A DNA stretch of 29,692 nucleotides from SVQP01 sp045650025 (GCA_045650025.1 JAZRQR010000081.1:1-29692); one strand, 5' to 3'. Shown: positions 6,044-14,726, counted from the first letter of the stretch. A program made the numbers and translations. Notes: generated by a model from the letters alone, not told the origin.

Positions 6044-8203
6044 ATGGACATTATTGCAACACTCAGCAAAGAGCTGAACATTGAAACACAAAGACTGATC
6101 GACACCATAGCACTCATGGACGAGGGCAATACCATCCCCTTTATTGCGCGTTACCGTAAGGAGGTCACGGGCAGCCTGGACGATACCACGCTACGTACCC
6201 TTGAGGACAGACTGAACTATCTGCGCAATATTGAAAAGAGAAAGCAGGAGGTCAAGGACCTGATCGCGGCGCAGGAAAAGCTGACGCCCGAGATCGAAAA
6301 GGCGATCGAGAACGCCAAGACCATTACCGAGGTGGACGATATTTACCGCCCCTTCCGCCCTCACAGAAAGACCCGCGCATCGGTGGCAAGAGAGAAGGGA
6401 CTGGAGCCCTTGGCAGAAGCCATTATGGCGCAGAAGGATTCCTACGATCCGCCCCTGGAGGTATATGCCGAGAGCTTTATTTCGGAGGAAAAGGGCGTAG
6501 AGAATGCCGAGCAGGCACTCGCAGGCGCGTGCGACATCATTGCCGAGGACGTTTCGGACAATGCCGAGTATAGAAAGGCACTGCGCCGCCAGACCTTTGA
6601 CTTTGGCGAAATGTTCTGCAAAAAGGCAAAGGAAGAGGACAGCGTGTACGCGCAGTATTACGAGTACAACGAGCCGCTCAAAAAGATTCCCGCGCACCGC
6701 ATTCTGGCAATCAACCGCGGCGAGAAGGAAGAATATTTGAAGGTCACGCTGACCGTGGGCTCGGATATCGTGCTCAACTACCTGTTCCATTGCGTAGTGA
6801 CCAACCCCGAAAGCCCTGCAAACAAGTACCTGTCCGCAGCCGTGATCGATTCCTATGAGCGTCTGATCGCTCCCTCGATCGAGCGCGAGATCCGTAACGA
6901 CATGTTTGATAATGCCTGCGAGGGCGCGATCAAGCTGTTTGCGGACAACCTCTCGCATCTGCTGATGCAGGCGCCCCTGAAGGGCAAGACCGTGCTTGGC
7001 TTTGACCCCGGTTACGTCAACGGCTGTAAGACCGCCGTGGTAGACAAGACGGGTAAGGTGCTGGATACCGCCGTGGTATATCCCACCACCAAGTCGCAGC
7101 ACCGCATTGAAGAGGCAAAGCGCATCATCAAGTACATGATCAAAAAGTATGGCGTGGACGTGGTTGCCATCGGCAACGGTACGGCATCCAAGGAAAGTGA
7201 GCTGTTTATTGCCGAGATCCTGCGCGAGATGCCGGAGTCGGGTTGCAAGTATATCATCATCAACGAGGCGGGTGCGTCCATTTACTCGGCATCCAAGCTG
7301 GCAGCCGAGGAGTTTCCGGACTTTGACGTTATGCAGCGTTCCGCCGTGTCCATTGCAAGACGCTTGCAGGATCCCTTGGCAGAGCTTGTTAAGATCGACC
7401 CCAAGGGCATTGGCGTTGGTCAGTACCAGCACGACATGAAGCAGGCGCGTCTGGACCAGGCGCTGGGCGGCGTTGTTGAGGACTGCGTAAACGCGGTTGG
7501 CGTAGACGTAAACACCGCGTCCTACTCGCTCCTGTCCTATATTTCGGGTATCAATACTACGGCAGCCAAGAACATCGTCAAGTACCGCGAGGAGAACGGC
7601 GAGTTCAAGTCGCGCGCCGCTATTCTCAAGGTGCCGCGCATCGGTGCCAAGGCATACGAGCAGTGCGCAGGATTTTTGCGCGTGCCCGAGAGTAAGGAGA
7701 TTCTGGATAACACCGGCGTGCACCCCGAGTCCTACGAGGCAGCCAAGCAGCTCTTAGATATGTTCGGTTATACCGAGCAGGACGTGCGCTCGGGTAAGCT
7801 GCAGGGCCTTGCTGCTACCGTGAACAAGAAGGGCAAGGCAAAGGTGGCAGAGGCGCTTGGCATTGGTGAGCCCACCCTGGACGATATGATCCGCGAGCTG
7901 GAAAAGCCCGGACGTGACGTGCGTGATTCCACACCCGCGCCCGAGCTGCGCGAGGACGTCATGGGCATGGAGGATTTAAAGCCCGACATGATCCTGACGG
8001 GTACGGTACGCAACGTGATTGACTTTGGCGCATTCGTGGATATCGGCGTACACCAGGACGGCTTGGTGCACATTTCGCAGATGTCGGATAAGTACGTCAA
8101 GCACCCCTCGCAGGTGGTGAGCTTGGGCGACGTGGTCAAGGTGCGCGTGCTGTCGGTTGACCTGAAGAAAAAGCGCATTTCCTTGTCCATGCTTCTCAAA
8201 TAA
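6044..8203 (+). CDS. tex: Transcription accessory protein Tex (S1 RNA-binding)
   Basis: The protein has 719 residues, the full family length. In order: the N-terminal helical Tex domain with the PFIARYRKEVTG hallmark (residues about 32-43); a YqgF/RNase H-like domain beginning at KTVLGFDPGYVNGCKTAVVD; a helix-hairpin-helix region with SYISGINTTAAKNIVKYREENG; and a C-terminal S1 domain (GTVRNVIDFGAFVDIG ... KVRVLSVDLKKKRISLSM). Tex is a cytoplasmic nucleic-acid-binding protein linked to transcription and RNA quality control. The ATG is preceded by AAAGGA at a slightly long distance. It is the last gene of the rsuA operon. Confidence 0.97.
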   Translation: MDIIATLSKELNIETQRLIDTIALMDEGNTIPFIARYRKEVTGSLDDTTLRTLEDRLNYLRNIEKRKQEVKDLIAAQEKLTPEIEKAIENAKTITEVDDIYRPFRPHRKTRASVAREKGLEPLAEAIMAQKDSYDPPLEVYAESFISEEKGVENAEQALAGACDIIAEDVSDNAEYRKALRRQTFDFGEMFCKKAKEEDSVYAQYYEYNEPLKKIPAHRILAINRGEKEEYLKVTLTVGSDIVLNYLFHCVVTNPESPANKYLSAAVIDSYERLIAPSIEREIRNDMFDNACEGAIKLFADNLSHLLMQAPLKGKTVLGFDPGYVNGCKTAVVDKTGKVLDTAVVYPTTKSQHRIEEAKRIIKYMIKKYGVDVVAIGNGTASKESELFIAEILREMPESGCKYIIINEAGASIYSASKLAAEEFPDFDVMQRSAVSIARRLQDPLAELVKIDPKGIGVGQYQHDMKQARLDQALGGVVEDCVNAVGVDVNTASYSLLSYISGINTTAAKNIVKYREENGEFKSRAAILKVPRIGAKAYEQCAGFLRVPESKEILDNTGVHPESYEAAKQLLDMFGYTEQDVRSGKLQGLAATVNKKGKAKVAEALGIGEPTLDDMIRELEKPGRDVRDSTPAPELREDVMGMEDLKPDMILTGTVRNVIDFGAFVDIGVHQDGLVHISQMSDKYVKHPSQVVSLGDVVKVRVLSVDLKKKRISLSMLLK

Positions 8204-8215
8204 TTTTAATATATT

Positions 8216-8250
8216 AAAATATTCGCGCGCCGAAACGGTGCGGATATTTT
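8216..8250 (+). terminator. Possible terminator after tex
   Basis: AAAATAT ... CGCGCGCCG, loop AA, CGGTGCG ... ATATTTT make an imperfect stem, ending in TTTT. Bulges and a mismatch are needed, so this is tentative. Confidence 0.4.
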
Positions 8251-8265
8251 GATAAGCCAAAAACA

Positions 8266-8284
8266 ATTGTGCAAGGTGCACAAT
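8266..8284. promoter_or_regulatory. Dyad upstream of the msmX promoter, possible operator
   Basis: ATTGTGCA-AGG-TGCACAAT is a perfect 8-bp inverted repeat with a 3-nt centre. It ends 31 nt upstream of the -35 box at 8316. The short spacer and lack of T tract suit a dimeric regulator site better than a terminator. The cognate regulator is unknown. Confidence 0.4.
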
Positions 8285-8315
8285 GTAAGAAGCAAAATTT
8301 TGGGGAAATAGGCTC

Positions 8316-8344
8316 TTCACAATTCGCAATTTTTTTGGTACAAT
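8316..8344 (+). promoter_or_regulatory. Promoter of the msmX-type gene
   Basis: TTCACA (8316-8321), 17 nt, TACAAT (8339-8344), with a second TATAAT overlapping at 8344-8349. This implies a leader of roughly 95 nt before the ATG at 8448. Confidence 0.7.
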
Positions 8345-8447
8345 ATAATACAGATTAGAATGTTCTGAGTGTCGGTTGCGACCGCAGAACGCATCAAGAA
8401 AAGAAAAAATAATTATTAAAGAAAATATTCGCAGGAGGAAATTTTCC

Positions 8448-9560
8448 ATGGCAAGTTTGTCCCTTCGTCACATTTACAAGAAATACCCCGGCGGCGTTAC
8501 CGCAGTTTCCGACTTTAACCTTGAGGTTAAGGATAAGGAATTCCTGGTACTGGTAGGTCCTTCCGGTTGCGGTAAGTCCACCACTCTGCGTATGATCGCA
8601 GGCCTTGAAGAGATCTCCGAGGGCGAGCTGTTCATCGGCGACCAGCTGGTCAACGACGTAGCACCTAAGGACAGAAAGATCGCCATGGTGTTCCAGAACT
8701 ACGCTCTGTATCCTCACATGTCCGTGTTTGAGAACATGGCATTCGGTCTGAAGCTCAACAAGACTCCCAAGGAAGAGATCAAGAGAAGAGTAGAAGAAGC
8801 TGCAAGAATTCTGGATATCACCCACCTGCTTGACAGAAAGCCCAAGGCTCTGTCCGGTGGTCAGAAGCAGAGAGTTGCGCTGGGTCGTGCAATCGTACGT
8901 AACCCCAAGGTCTTCTTGCTTGACGAGCCGCTCTCCAACCTGGACGCTAAGCTGCGTGCAGCCATGAGAACCGAGCTGACCAAGCTCCACAACAGAGTTG
9001 GTACTACTTTCGTATACGTAACTCACGACCAGGTAGAGGCTATGACCATGGCTACCAGAATCGTCGTTATGAAGGACGGTCTGATCCAGCAGGTTGACAC
9101 TCCTCAGAACCTGTACGATTCTCCTTGCAACATCTTCGTTGCAGGCTTTATCGGCACTCCCCAGATGAACTTCATCAACGGTACTCTGGTTAAGAAGGGT
9201 GAAGACGTTTACTTCAACTTCGAAGAGCACTCCGTTAAGATTCCCGCAGAGAAGGCTAACAACCCCGCTCTGAAGGATTACATTGGTCAGGAAGTTGTTG
9301 CAGGTATCCGTCCCGAGTGCATTCTCGACTCCGAGTCTGCTATCGCTGCTATGCCTGAGAGCACCATCGAGACCTTTGTTGACGTAACCGAGCTGATGGG
9401 CGCAGAAATCTACCTGTACCTGCTGACCGGTGAGACTCACATGACCGCACGTGTATCCTCTCGCTCCACTTCTCGTGCAGGCGATACCATCAAGGTAGCT
9501 CTGGACGTTTCCAGAATGCACATCTTTGATAAGGACACCGAGCGTTGCATCGTTCACTAA
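8448..9560 (+). CDS. msmX: Carbohydrate ABC transporter ATPase, MsmX/UgpC/MalK type
   Basis: The protein has 370 residues, typical for the family. Walker A GPSGCGKST is at residues 37-45, followed by Q-loop VFQNYALYPHMSV, signature LSGGQKQRVALGRAI, Walker B VFLLDEPLSNLD and H-loop VTHD. The C-terminal third is the TOBE/regulatory domain (AGIRPE, then VTELMGAEIYLY). It hydrolyses ATP to drive sugar import at the inner face of the membrane. No permeases or binding protein are adjacent. In Firmicutes MsmX is a shared ATPase serving several sugar importers, so this orphan position fits. The start is ATG at 8448 behind AGGAGG (8433-8438). Codons are noticeably T-ended (GCT, GTT, ACT) compared with neighbours, as expected for a highly expressed gene. 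Confidence 0.93.
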   Translation: MASLSLRHIYKKYPGGVTAVSDFNLEVKDKEFLVLVGPSGCGKSTTLRMIAGLEEISEGELFIGDQLVNDVAPKDRKIAMVFQNYALYPHMSVFENMAFGLKLNKTPKEEIKRRVEEAARILDITHLLDRKPKALSGGQKQRVALGRAIVRNPKVFLLDEPLSNLDAKLRAAMRTELTKLHNRVGTTFVYVTHDQVEAMTMATRIVVMKDGLIQQVDTPQNLYDSPCNIFVAGFIGTPQMNFINGTLVKKGEDVYFNFEEHSVKIPAEKANNPALKDYIGQEVVAGIRPECILDSESAIAAMPESTIETFVDVTELMGAEIYLYLLTGETHMTARVSSRSTSRAGDTIKVALDVSRMHIFDKDTERCIVH

Positions 9561-9571
9561 TTTAAAGAATC

Positions 9572-9598
9572 AAGCGGCTGCGAATTTCGTAGCCGCTT
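9572..9598 (+). terminator. Terminator after msmX
   Basis: AAGCGGCTGCGA and TCGTAGCCGCTT pair with one G-T wobble around a 3-nt loop. The following TTATGCTTATTT is a weak T tract. Confidence 0.6.
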
Positions 9599-9638
9599 TA
9601 TGCTTATTTGAGAGCAGATCATGGAGAAGGAGGAGCTT

Positions 9639-10130
9639 ATGATAGAATTCAAAGGAGATATTTCCAAAGAAACCAAGAAGTTGATCAGACGGCTGGATCT
9701 GTCTGTTCCGTTATTTGCGTTCGGCATTCCCGTTCTTGCGCTTTTTGTGTTTATCCTTATGCCCATTTATTCCTTGCAGCAATTTGCAAGAACCTTTATT
9801 GAAAATTTGGGGTTGTATGTTGCCGTCTTTGCGGGAGGCGTTGCGACGATTGTTGTGTCGTATTTTTTGATCCCAATTACCGAAAACGTTCCCTTGTGCA
9901 TACAGATCGCCCCCGACGGAACCGTCACGGCGCACAGCAAGAAAAAACAGTATGTGCATGAAATGAACGACGTTTTGTACGTAAAGGATCTGGGGGATCA
10001 CTATGTCATTGCCGTCCGCGGGTATTTGCTTGAAAGAGGCAGAACGCTTTGCCAAAAGGATCTGGTGACGCAAGGGACACTTGAGGAATTTGAGGAAATT
10101 TATAAAGATAAGATCAAGCGCAAGTCATGA
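9639..10130 (+). CDS. Small membrane protein with two membrane segments
   Basis: The protein has 163 residues. Two hydrophobic segments are visible at about residues 24-45 (LSVPLFAFGIPVLALFVFIL) and 60-80. A C-terminal beta-rich cytoplasmic domain of about 80 residues follows, with IQIAPDGTVTAHSKKK and VLYVKDLGDHYVIAV. The layout resembles YcxB-like or PH-like membrane proteins, but I do not assign a family. The start at 9639 is preferred over 9621 because AAGGAGG at 9627-9633 is 5 nt upstream of it and would lie inside the longer version. It stands alone between two terminators. Function unknown. Confidence 0.75.
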   Translation: MIEFKGDISKETKKLIRRLDLSVPLFAFGIPVLALFVFILMPIYSLQQFARTFIENLGLYVAVFAGGVATIVVSYFLIPITENVPLCIQIAPDGTVTAHSKKKQYVHEMNDVLYVKDLGDHYVIAVRGYLLERGRTLCQKDLVTQGTLEEFEEIYKDKIKRKS

Positions 10131-10175
10131 ATTTGAAATTAAATTGCCGGACGGGCAATATATTGCGACACCCGA

Positions 10176-10231
10176 GTTTGTAGGGGAGGAATATTTGCAA
10201 AGCAAATTCATCCTCCTCTACAAACTTTTTT
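10176..10231 (+). terminator. Terminator with long stem, related to a palindromic repeat
   Basis: GTTTGTAGGGGAGGA (10176-10190) pairs with TCCTCCTCTACAAAC (10211-10225), with an inner TTGC/GCAA stem. Six T residues follow. The GTAGGGGAGGA half is shared with the palindromic repeat at 19279-19382, so a repeat copy appears to have become the terminator of the small membrane protein gene. Confidence 0.8.
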
Positions 10232-10257
10232 GCTTGACACAAACTCATGTTTTTCTC

Positions 10258-10286
10258 TTGCAAACCCGTCTTTTCTATGCTATAAT
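10258..10286 (+). promoter_or_regulatory. Promoter of the sulfatase operon
   Basis: TTGCAA (10258-10263), 17 nt, TATAAT (10281-10286). GGAGGTG at 10299-10305 then serves the ATG at 10310, leaving a short leader of about 20 nt. Confidence 0.8.
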
Positions 10287-10309
10287 AAAGAAAAACAGGG
10301 AGGTGCGCG

Positions 10310-11377
10310 ATGAGAGAGCTGACGGTGATGATCAAGCCGGTGTCGGGGCTGTGTCAGATGGCTTGCGACTACTGCTTTTACCACGATCTTGCGGAATACG
10401 GCGCGCCGACCTATACGTTCATGAGCAGAGAAACCGCACGTAAGCTGATCGAAAGAGTCAAGGAGAGCGGTGCGGGGCGCGTGCATTTTGCTTTTCAGGG
10501 CGGCGAGCCGTTGCTTTGGGGGCAGGAGCACTTTGACGACTTTTTTGAGGATGTCAAGGATGCGGGAATTGATGCGACCTATGCCGTGCAGACCAACGGG
10601 CTGTGCATAGACGAGGTATACGCCAAGCTGTTTGCCGAGCATGACGTGCTGGTGGGCGTTTCCTTGGATGGGGATGCCGCGTTGCACGACCGCAACCGCA
10701 AAACACCGGACGGCAAGGGCACGCATGCGCGTGTGATCCGTGGCTTGGAAACCCTTAAAAAGCGCGGTGTGCGCTATAACGTGCTCAGCGTCATCAGTGC
10801 CAATACCGCCAAGCATCCCGCGCAGCTTTACCGCTATTATAAAAAGCTGGTGGCTTCGCACGTGCAGCTCATTCCGTGTCTGCCGCCCCTGGGGCAGGAC
10901 GCAGGCTGCAAATTTGCCCCCACCCCCGAAGAGCTGGGGCAGTTCTTAATTGGCTTTTACCGCCTTTGGCGCGAGGATTTCAAGGACGGCAAGCCGCCCT
11001 TTGCGGTGCGCGAGTTTGATGCCGCGCTTGCCACGCTGCAGGGAAGACCCGGACATTGCGGCGCACGCGGCTTTTGCACGCCGCAGCTGATCGTGGAGGC
11101 GGACGGCTCGCTTTACCCCTGCGATTTTTACGTGCTGCCCGCGTATTGCACCGGCAACGTGCACGAGCACACCTTGGAGCAGACCTTGCACAGCGAGGGC
11201 ATGAAATGCTTTGCAGAGGAGCATCCCGCGGCGCCTGCGCTGTGTAGCAGCTGCCGGTACTTGCCCGTTTGCGGCGGCGGATGCCGACGCATGCGCGACG
11301 TGTATTTGAATCAAACACAATGTGCTATGCAGGCACTTTACACTTTTATGTTGCAAAAGGAGAGAAACATGCGATGA
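10310..11377 (+). CDS. Anaerobic sulfatase-maturating enzyme (radical SAM, SPASM)
   Basis: The protein has 355 residues. The radical SAM cluster motif is Cys15-x3-Cys19-x2-Cys22 (CQMACDYC). FQGGEP follows as the SAM-binding glycine-rich motif. The C-terminal SPASM region carries the extra Fe-S ligands: GHCGARGFC, then YPCDFYVLP, then CSSCRYLPVCGGGC. The Asp in PCDFY matches the catalytic Asp of known anaerobic sulfatase-maturating enzymes. The enzyme oxidises a Cys or Ser in a sulfatase to formylglycine without oxygen, in the cytoplasm. Its stop overlaps the start of the sulfatase gene in ATGA, so maturase and substrate are co-translated. Confidence 0.95.
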   Translation: MRELTVMIKPVSGLCQMACDYCFYHDLAEYGAPTYTFMSRETARKLIERVKESGAGRVHFAFQGGEPLLWGQEHFDDFFEDVKDAGIDATYAVQTNGLCIDEVYAKLFAEHDVLVGVSLDGDAALHDRNRKTPDGKGTHARVIRGLETLKKRGVRYNVLSVISANTAKHPAQLYRYYKKLVASHVQLIPCLPPLGQDAGCKFAPTPEELGQFLIGFYRLWREDFKDGKPPFAVREFDAALATLQGRPGHCGARGFCTPQLIVEADGSLYPCDFYVLPAYCTGNVHEHTLEQTLHSEGMKCFAEEHPAAPALCSSCRYLPVCGGGCRRMRDVYLNQTQCAMQALYTFMLQKERNMR

Positions 11378-12756
11378 GTACGCCCAATATTCTTTGGATC
11401 TGCGTGGATCAGCAGAGATGGGATTGCCTGGGATATGCCGATCAGTATCCCGTCAAGACCCCCAATATTGACAGACTTGCCAAGGGGGGCGTCAATCTTG
11501 CAAATAGCTATTGCCCCATTCCTGTGTGTTGCCCCTCCAGACAAAGCATGCTGACGGGTGCACGCTCCGAAAAGCTGGGTGCGCTTTGGAATTACAATCA
11601 AAAGATCCCCACCGGTATGCTGGCGGCGGATGCCTATTCTTGGGCAAGAGAGCTGCACGATCAGCTGGGCTATCACACCGGCTGGGTAGGCGCTTGGGAG
11701 GGTGGCTACAATGCCTCGCCCGTGTCCATGGGCTATGACGTGTACGTGCCGCGCTCCGAGATCGTGCGCCCCATGGCGGAAAACTATCCGCATTGCGTGC
11801 CCACCAACGGCTTCTGGGGGCAGGTGTACGATATGGACAAGGAATACGCGCCCACGCATCAGACCGCAAAGCAGGTAAACGGCATGATCGATCTCTGGCA
11901 GGACGAGCACCCCTGGCTGATCCAGATGGAGTTCTCCGAGCCGCATCTGCCTTGCACGCCTGTCAAGGAATTTGCCGATATGTACGATCCCACCACCATC
12001 CCGCAATGGGGAGGCTTTGAGGATGCGTATGAGAATAAGCCCTACATTCAGCGCCAGCAGCGCATCAACTGGAACACCGAGGATAAGCCCTGGGAGTTTT
12101 TTGCGCCCGTGGTGGCAAGATATTACGCGTGGATCTCGCAGATCGACGATGCCATCGGACGCGTGTTGGATAAGCTGGAGGCGCAGGGAAAGCTTCACGA
12201 TACCGTGATCATTTATACCTCGGATCACGGCGACTACTGCGGTGACCGCCGCCAGATGGATAAGCACTACGCCATGTACGAGGAGATCACGCACATCCCG
12301 CACCTGTGGCATTGCCCTGCAAGATTTGCGCAGGGGTTGACCAGTCAGGCATTCAACACCAACGCGTTGGATATTCCCGCAACCATTATGGATCTGGTGG
12401 GCTTGCCTAAGCCCGATTCCATGGTGGGCAAGAGTTTGTTGCCCGTGCTGACCGGGCAGACCGAGGCGCACCGTGACGCGGTCATGGTGACCTACAACGG
12501 TCAGCAGTTTGGTCTGTTCTCGCAGAGAATGCTGCGCATGGGTGACGTGAAGTACACCTGGAACCTGACCGATACCGACGAGCTTTATGACCTTGCAAAC
12601 GACCCGTACGAGCTGCATAACGTAGTAGCCGACCCCGCTTATGCCGAGGTGCTGCAAGAAATGCGCCACCGCTTGCTTGCCGAGCTGCAGGCAGAGGACG
12701 ATTGCATGCTCAACGGCTGGACAGTCCAGCAGCTGCAAAACGGCAGAAAGCTTTGA
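11374..12756 (+). CDS. Type I sulfatase, Cys type
   Basis: The protein has 460 residues and belongs to the alkaline-phosphatase-like sulfatase family. The formylglycine motif C-x-P-x-R is Cys52-Cys53-Pro54-Ser55-Arg56, and Cys52 should be converted by the adjacent maturase. Metal and sulfate ligands are visible in NILWICVDQQRWD at the N-terminus and in YTSDHGDYCGDRRQMDKH. The enzyme removes sulfate from a sulfated sugar or glycan. No signal peptide is seen, so it should act in the cytoplasm on imported small substrates. The start is ATG at 11374 with AAAGGAGAG shortly upstream and the overlap with the preceding stop. The specific substrate cannot be told. Confidence 0.93.
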   Translation: MSTPNILWICVDQQRWDCLGYADQYPVKTPNIDRLAKGGVNLANSYCPIPVCCPSRQSMLTGARSEKLGALWNYNQKIPTGMLAADAYSWARELHDQLGYHTGWVGAWEGGYNASPVSMGYDVYVPRSEIVRPMAENYPHCVPTNGFWGQVYDMDKEYAPTHQTAKQVNGMIDLWQDEHPWLIQMEFSEPHLPCTPVKEFADMYDPTTIPQWGGFEDAYENKPYIQRQQRINWNTEDKPWEFFAPVVARYYAWISQIDDAIGRVLDKLEAQGKLHDTVIIYTSDHGDYCGDRRQMDKHYAMYEEITHIPHLWHCPARFAQGLTSQAFNTNALDIPATIMDLVGLPKPDSMVGKSLLPVLTGQTEAHRDAVMVTYNGQQFGLFSQRMLRMGDVKYTWNLTDTDELYDLANDPYELHNVVADPAYAEVLQEMRHRLLAELQAEDDCMLNGWTVQQLQNGRKL

Positions 12757-12760
12757 TGCT

Positions 12761-13732
12761 ATGCACTTTTGGGAAGACGTTTATCTGTACGATCTCAACG
12801 TGCCGGATAGCGCGCCGCTTGCATTTCGCAGTGCGCGCGGCGGTGTGGCACAGCCCACGCTGCTGGGGCTTTTGGGTGTTTCCCCAAAAGCTTGGCGACA
12901 GATCGCACAGCGATTGTATGACGGGAGCGTGTACCTTGCCGCAAACGGCGGCGCGGTGCTGCTGCCCGTGCAAGGAAGCGTAGGTCGCTATGCCTTGGTG
13001 GTCAAAACCACGCTGCCCGTTTCCGCGCTTGCGTATTTGTATGCGTGCGCAGGGCAGGGAGAGGCGTATGCCGATGAGGAGATCTGCAACACGGCGCCGC
13101 GTGTGGATGCACGTGAGCGCGAGGCGGCGGAAAGCGCACGCGAAACGGTTGCCGCTTTGCGTATGCTGCAGGCTGCCTGCGAGCGCGCCGTGACGGCAGG
13201 GGATGCCGAGGAATGCATTGCCATGGCTGCTGCGCTGCTGGGCGTTGCGCTGATGCTGCCTGAATCTGTCGAGCTGCCGCCCATGCAAGCGCATGGTATG
13301 CTGCCCGAAATGCAACCCGCGGGGCAGGTGCTGCTGGTCAGCTTGCTGACCTTGCTTTCTGCCATGCGTAACCACGCCCACGCGCGTAGCGGTTGGTTGT
13401 ATGCAACACCCTGCGAGCAGGGATACGTGCTGCAGGCGTTACTGCGCTGTGCCGAGGATGCGGATACCGAGGCGCTTTTGCATTGGCGTGACGTGCTGGA
13501 GGAGAACGGCGTTTCCTCGGGCGCGTTGAAGCGCACGTTGCCCGTCAAGCCGCCCCGGCAGTATGCGTATATGAGCCGCAAGATCACCGATCCGCGCAAG
13601 CCGCTTTGTGCGCGATGCGGTTGTCTGGATGCGCATTGCGCCTCCTGCCAGCTGATGCGCTGGGCGGTGCTGCCGTTTGTTTGCGATGCCGCGCTGCATG
13701 GCATCAAGGCATTGCCGCGTTTTGAAGAATAA
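12761..13732 (+). CDS. Unrecognised protein with C-terminal Cys cluster, third gene of the sulfatase operon
   Basis: The protein has 323 residues and matches nothing I know. The N-terminal 100 residues look like a globular alpha/beta domain (WEDVYLYDLNVPDSAP ... ALVVKTTLP). The middle is alanine-rich and helical (residues about 115-210). The C-terminus has CARCGCLDAHCASC, five Cys in 14 residues, which could bind zinc or an Fe-S cluster. No signal peptide or clear membrane segment is present. It starts 4 nt after the sulfatase stop and lacks a strong ribosome site, so translation is probably coupled. Tight linkage suggests a role with the sulfatase, such as regulation or sensing, but that is inference. 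The same frame is open back to 12641 inside the sulfatase gene; that part is rejected. Confidence 0.7.
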   Translation: MHFWEDVYLYDLNVPDSAPLAFRSARGGVAQPTLLGLLGVSPKAWRQIAQRLYDGSVYLAANGGAVLLPVQGSVGRYALVVKTTLPVSALAYLYACAGQGEAYADEEICNTAPRVDAREREAAESARETVAALRMLQAACERAVTAGDAEECIAMAAALLGVALMLPESVELPPMQAHGMLPEMQPAGQVLLVSLLTLLSAMRNHAHARSGWLYATPCEQGYVLQALLRCAEDADTEALLHWRDVLEENGVSSGALKRTLPVKPPRQYAYMSRKITDPRKPLCARCGCLDAHCASCQLMRWAVLPFVCDAALHGIKALPRFEE

Positions 13733-13765
13733 AAAAAGGCTGAACCTTGCGGTTCAGCCTTTATG
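13731..13765. terminator. Bidirectional terminator between convergent genes
   Basis: AAAGGCTGAACC (13735-13746), loop TTGC, GGTTCAGCCTTT (13751-13762) is a perfect 12-bp stem. A tract of A on the left and TTTATGTTTT on the right let it work for both the sulfatase operon and the minus-strand LRR gene. Confidence 0.9.
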
Positions 13766-13776
13766 TTTTGCTAAAA

Positions 13777-14652
13777 TTACTCAGCAGCCTCGGTCTCAGC
13801 CTCGGTAGTTTCCTCACCCTTGGTGGTAACCTCTTCGCCAACGCCGGAGATCACGATCTTTTCAACGTACTCAGCAGCCTTGGAGCCTTCGGGAGCAACG
13901 ATGATGTCCTTGAGCTCGGACCAGAAGATGTAATCGCCGAATTCGATCTCTTCGGAAGCGGTCTTGATCTCGATAGAAGCGAGGTGGTTGCACTGATAGA
14001 ATGCCAGATCACCAATGATGGTGGTGGAAGCGGGCAGAGTCAGAGCGGTCAGACCCTGGCAGCCGAAGAATGCAGCAGAGCCGATCTGGGCAAGGGTTTC
14101 GGGCAGAGCGATCTCGGTCAGGCCGGTGCAGCCGTAGAATGCGAAATCATCAATCTTAATAAGGTTCTTGGAGAAGGTGAACTTGGTCACGTTCTCGCAG
14201 CCGTGGAATGCGCCCTCGCCGATCTCGGTAACGGAATCGGGAAGAACGATCTCGGTCAAGCCAATGCAGCCTGCGAATGCCCAGTCGCCAATGGTCTCGA
14301 TGGTATCGGGAATGGTAACGGAGGTCATAGCGGTGCAGTAGTAGAATGCGTTATCCGCAATGCCGATGATCTTACGGACGTTATCCTCGTTATGGACGTT
14401 TTCGTCCAGAGAAGCAACAGTAACCTGAGAGGGAATGACAACGGCGTGCGCCTCTGCCTTACCAACGTAGCCGGTAATCACAGCGGTGTTACCGCCAGCC
14501 TCAGCAAAGGTAAAGTAACCGGTTTCGGTAGCAAACGTGTAATTGGGAGCAACGTAGTCATTGATGGAAGTCAAGTCGCCCTTGGAAGCTTCACAAGCAA
14601 CCATAGCGAGGAGCATAACCAAGACGATAGCTACAGCGAGAATCTTTTTCAT
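13777..14652 (-). CDS. Leucine-rich-repeat (BspA type) surface lipoprotein
   Basis: The protein has 291 residues. A lipoprotein signal (MKKILAVAIVLVMLLAMVAC) places lipidated Cys at residue 20. Residues about 100-250 hold tandem BspA/LRR_5 repeats of about 23 residues, with the recurring pattern I-x-x-x-AF-x-x-C-x-x-L-T-x-I-x-LP. At least five are visible (NAFYYCTAMTSVTIP, WAFAGCIGLTEIVLP, GAFHGCENVTKFTF, FAFYGCTGLTEIALP, AAFFGCQGLTALTLP). The C-terminus is a short T/E-rich tail. Such proteins are surface-exposed and often mediate adhesion or protein binding. AAAGGAG lies upstream of the ATG at 14652. It has its own strong promoter. Confidence 0.9.
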   Translation of the reverse strand: MKKILAVAIVLVMLLAMVACEASKGDLTSINDYVAPNYTFATETGYFTFAEAGGNTAVITGYVGKAEAHAVVIPSQVTVASLDENVHNEDNVRKIIGIADNAFYYCTAMTSVTIPDTIETIGDWAFAGCIGLTEIVLPDSVTEIGEGAFHGCENVTKFTFSKNLIKIDDFAFYGCTGLTEIALPETLAQIGSAAFFGCQGLTALTLPASTTIIGDLAFYQCNHLASIEIKTASEEIEFGDYIFWSELKDIIVAPEGSKAAEYVEKIVISGVGEEVTTKGEETTEAETEAAE

Positions 14653-14697
14653 ATGGAACTCCTTTGGATTTGAATATAATTATTCATGATTAAGTAA

Positions 14698-14726
14698 ATT
14701 ATACAACATTTTACTGCGAATGTCAA
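14698..14726 (-). promoter_or_regulatory. Promoter of the LRR lipoprotein gene
   Basis: On the minus strand a consensus TTGACA (14726-14721), 17 nt and a consensus TATAAT (14703-14698). This is a perfect match to the housekeeping promoter. Confidence 0.9.

Noticed and set aside
6191..7723. 510-codon open frame antisense to tex
   Set aside because: It is entirely opposite a clear tex gene and has no ribosome site or recognisable domain. It arises because the sense codons avoid triplets that give antisense stops.
8394..9557. 387-codon open frame antisense to msmX
   Set aside because: A shadow of a complete, conserved ABC ATPase; no start signal or family.
10234..10239. TTGACA as the -35 box of the sulfatase operon
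   Set aside because: It is 41 nt from the TATAAT. TTGCAA at 10258 has the correct 17-nt spacing.
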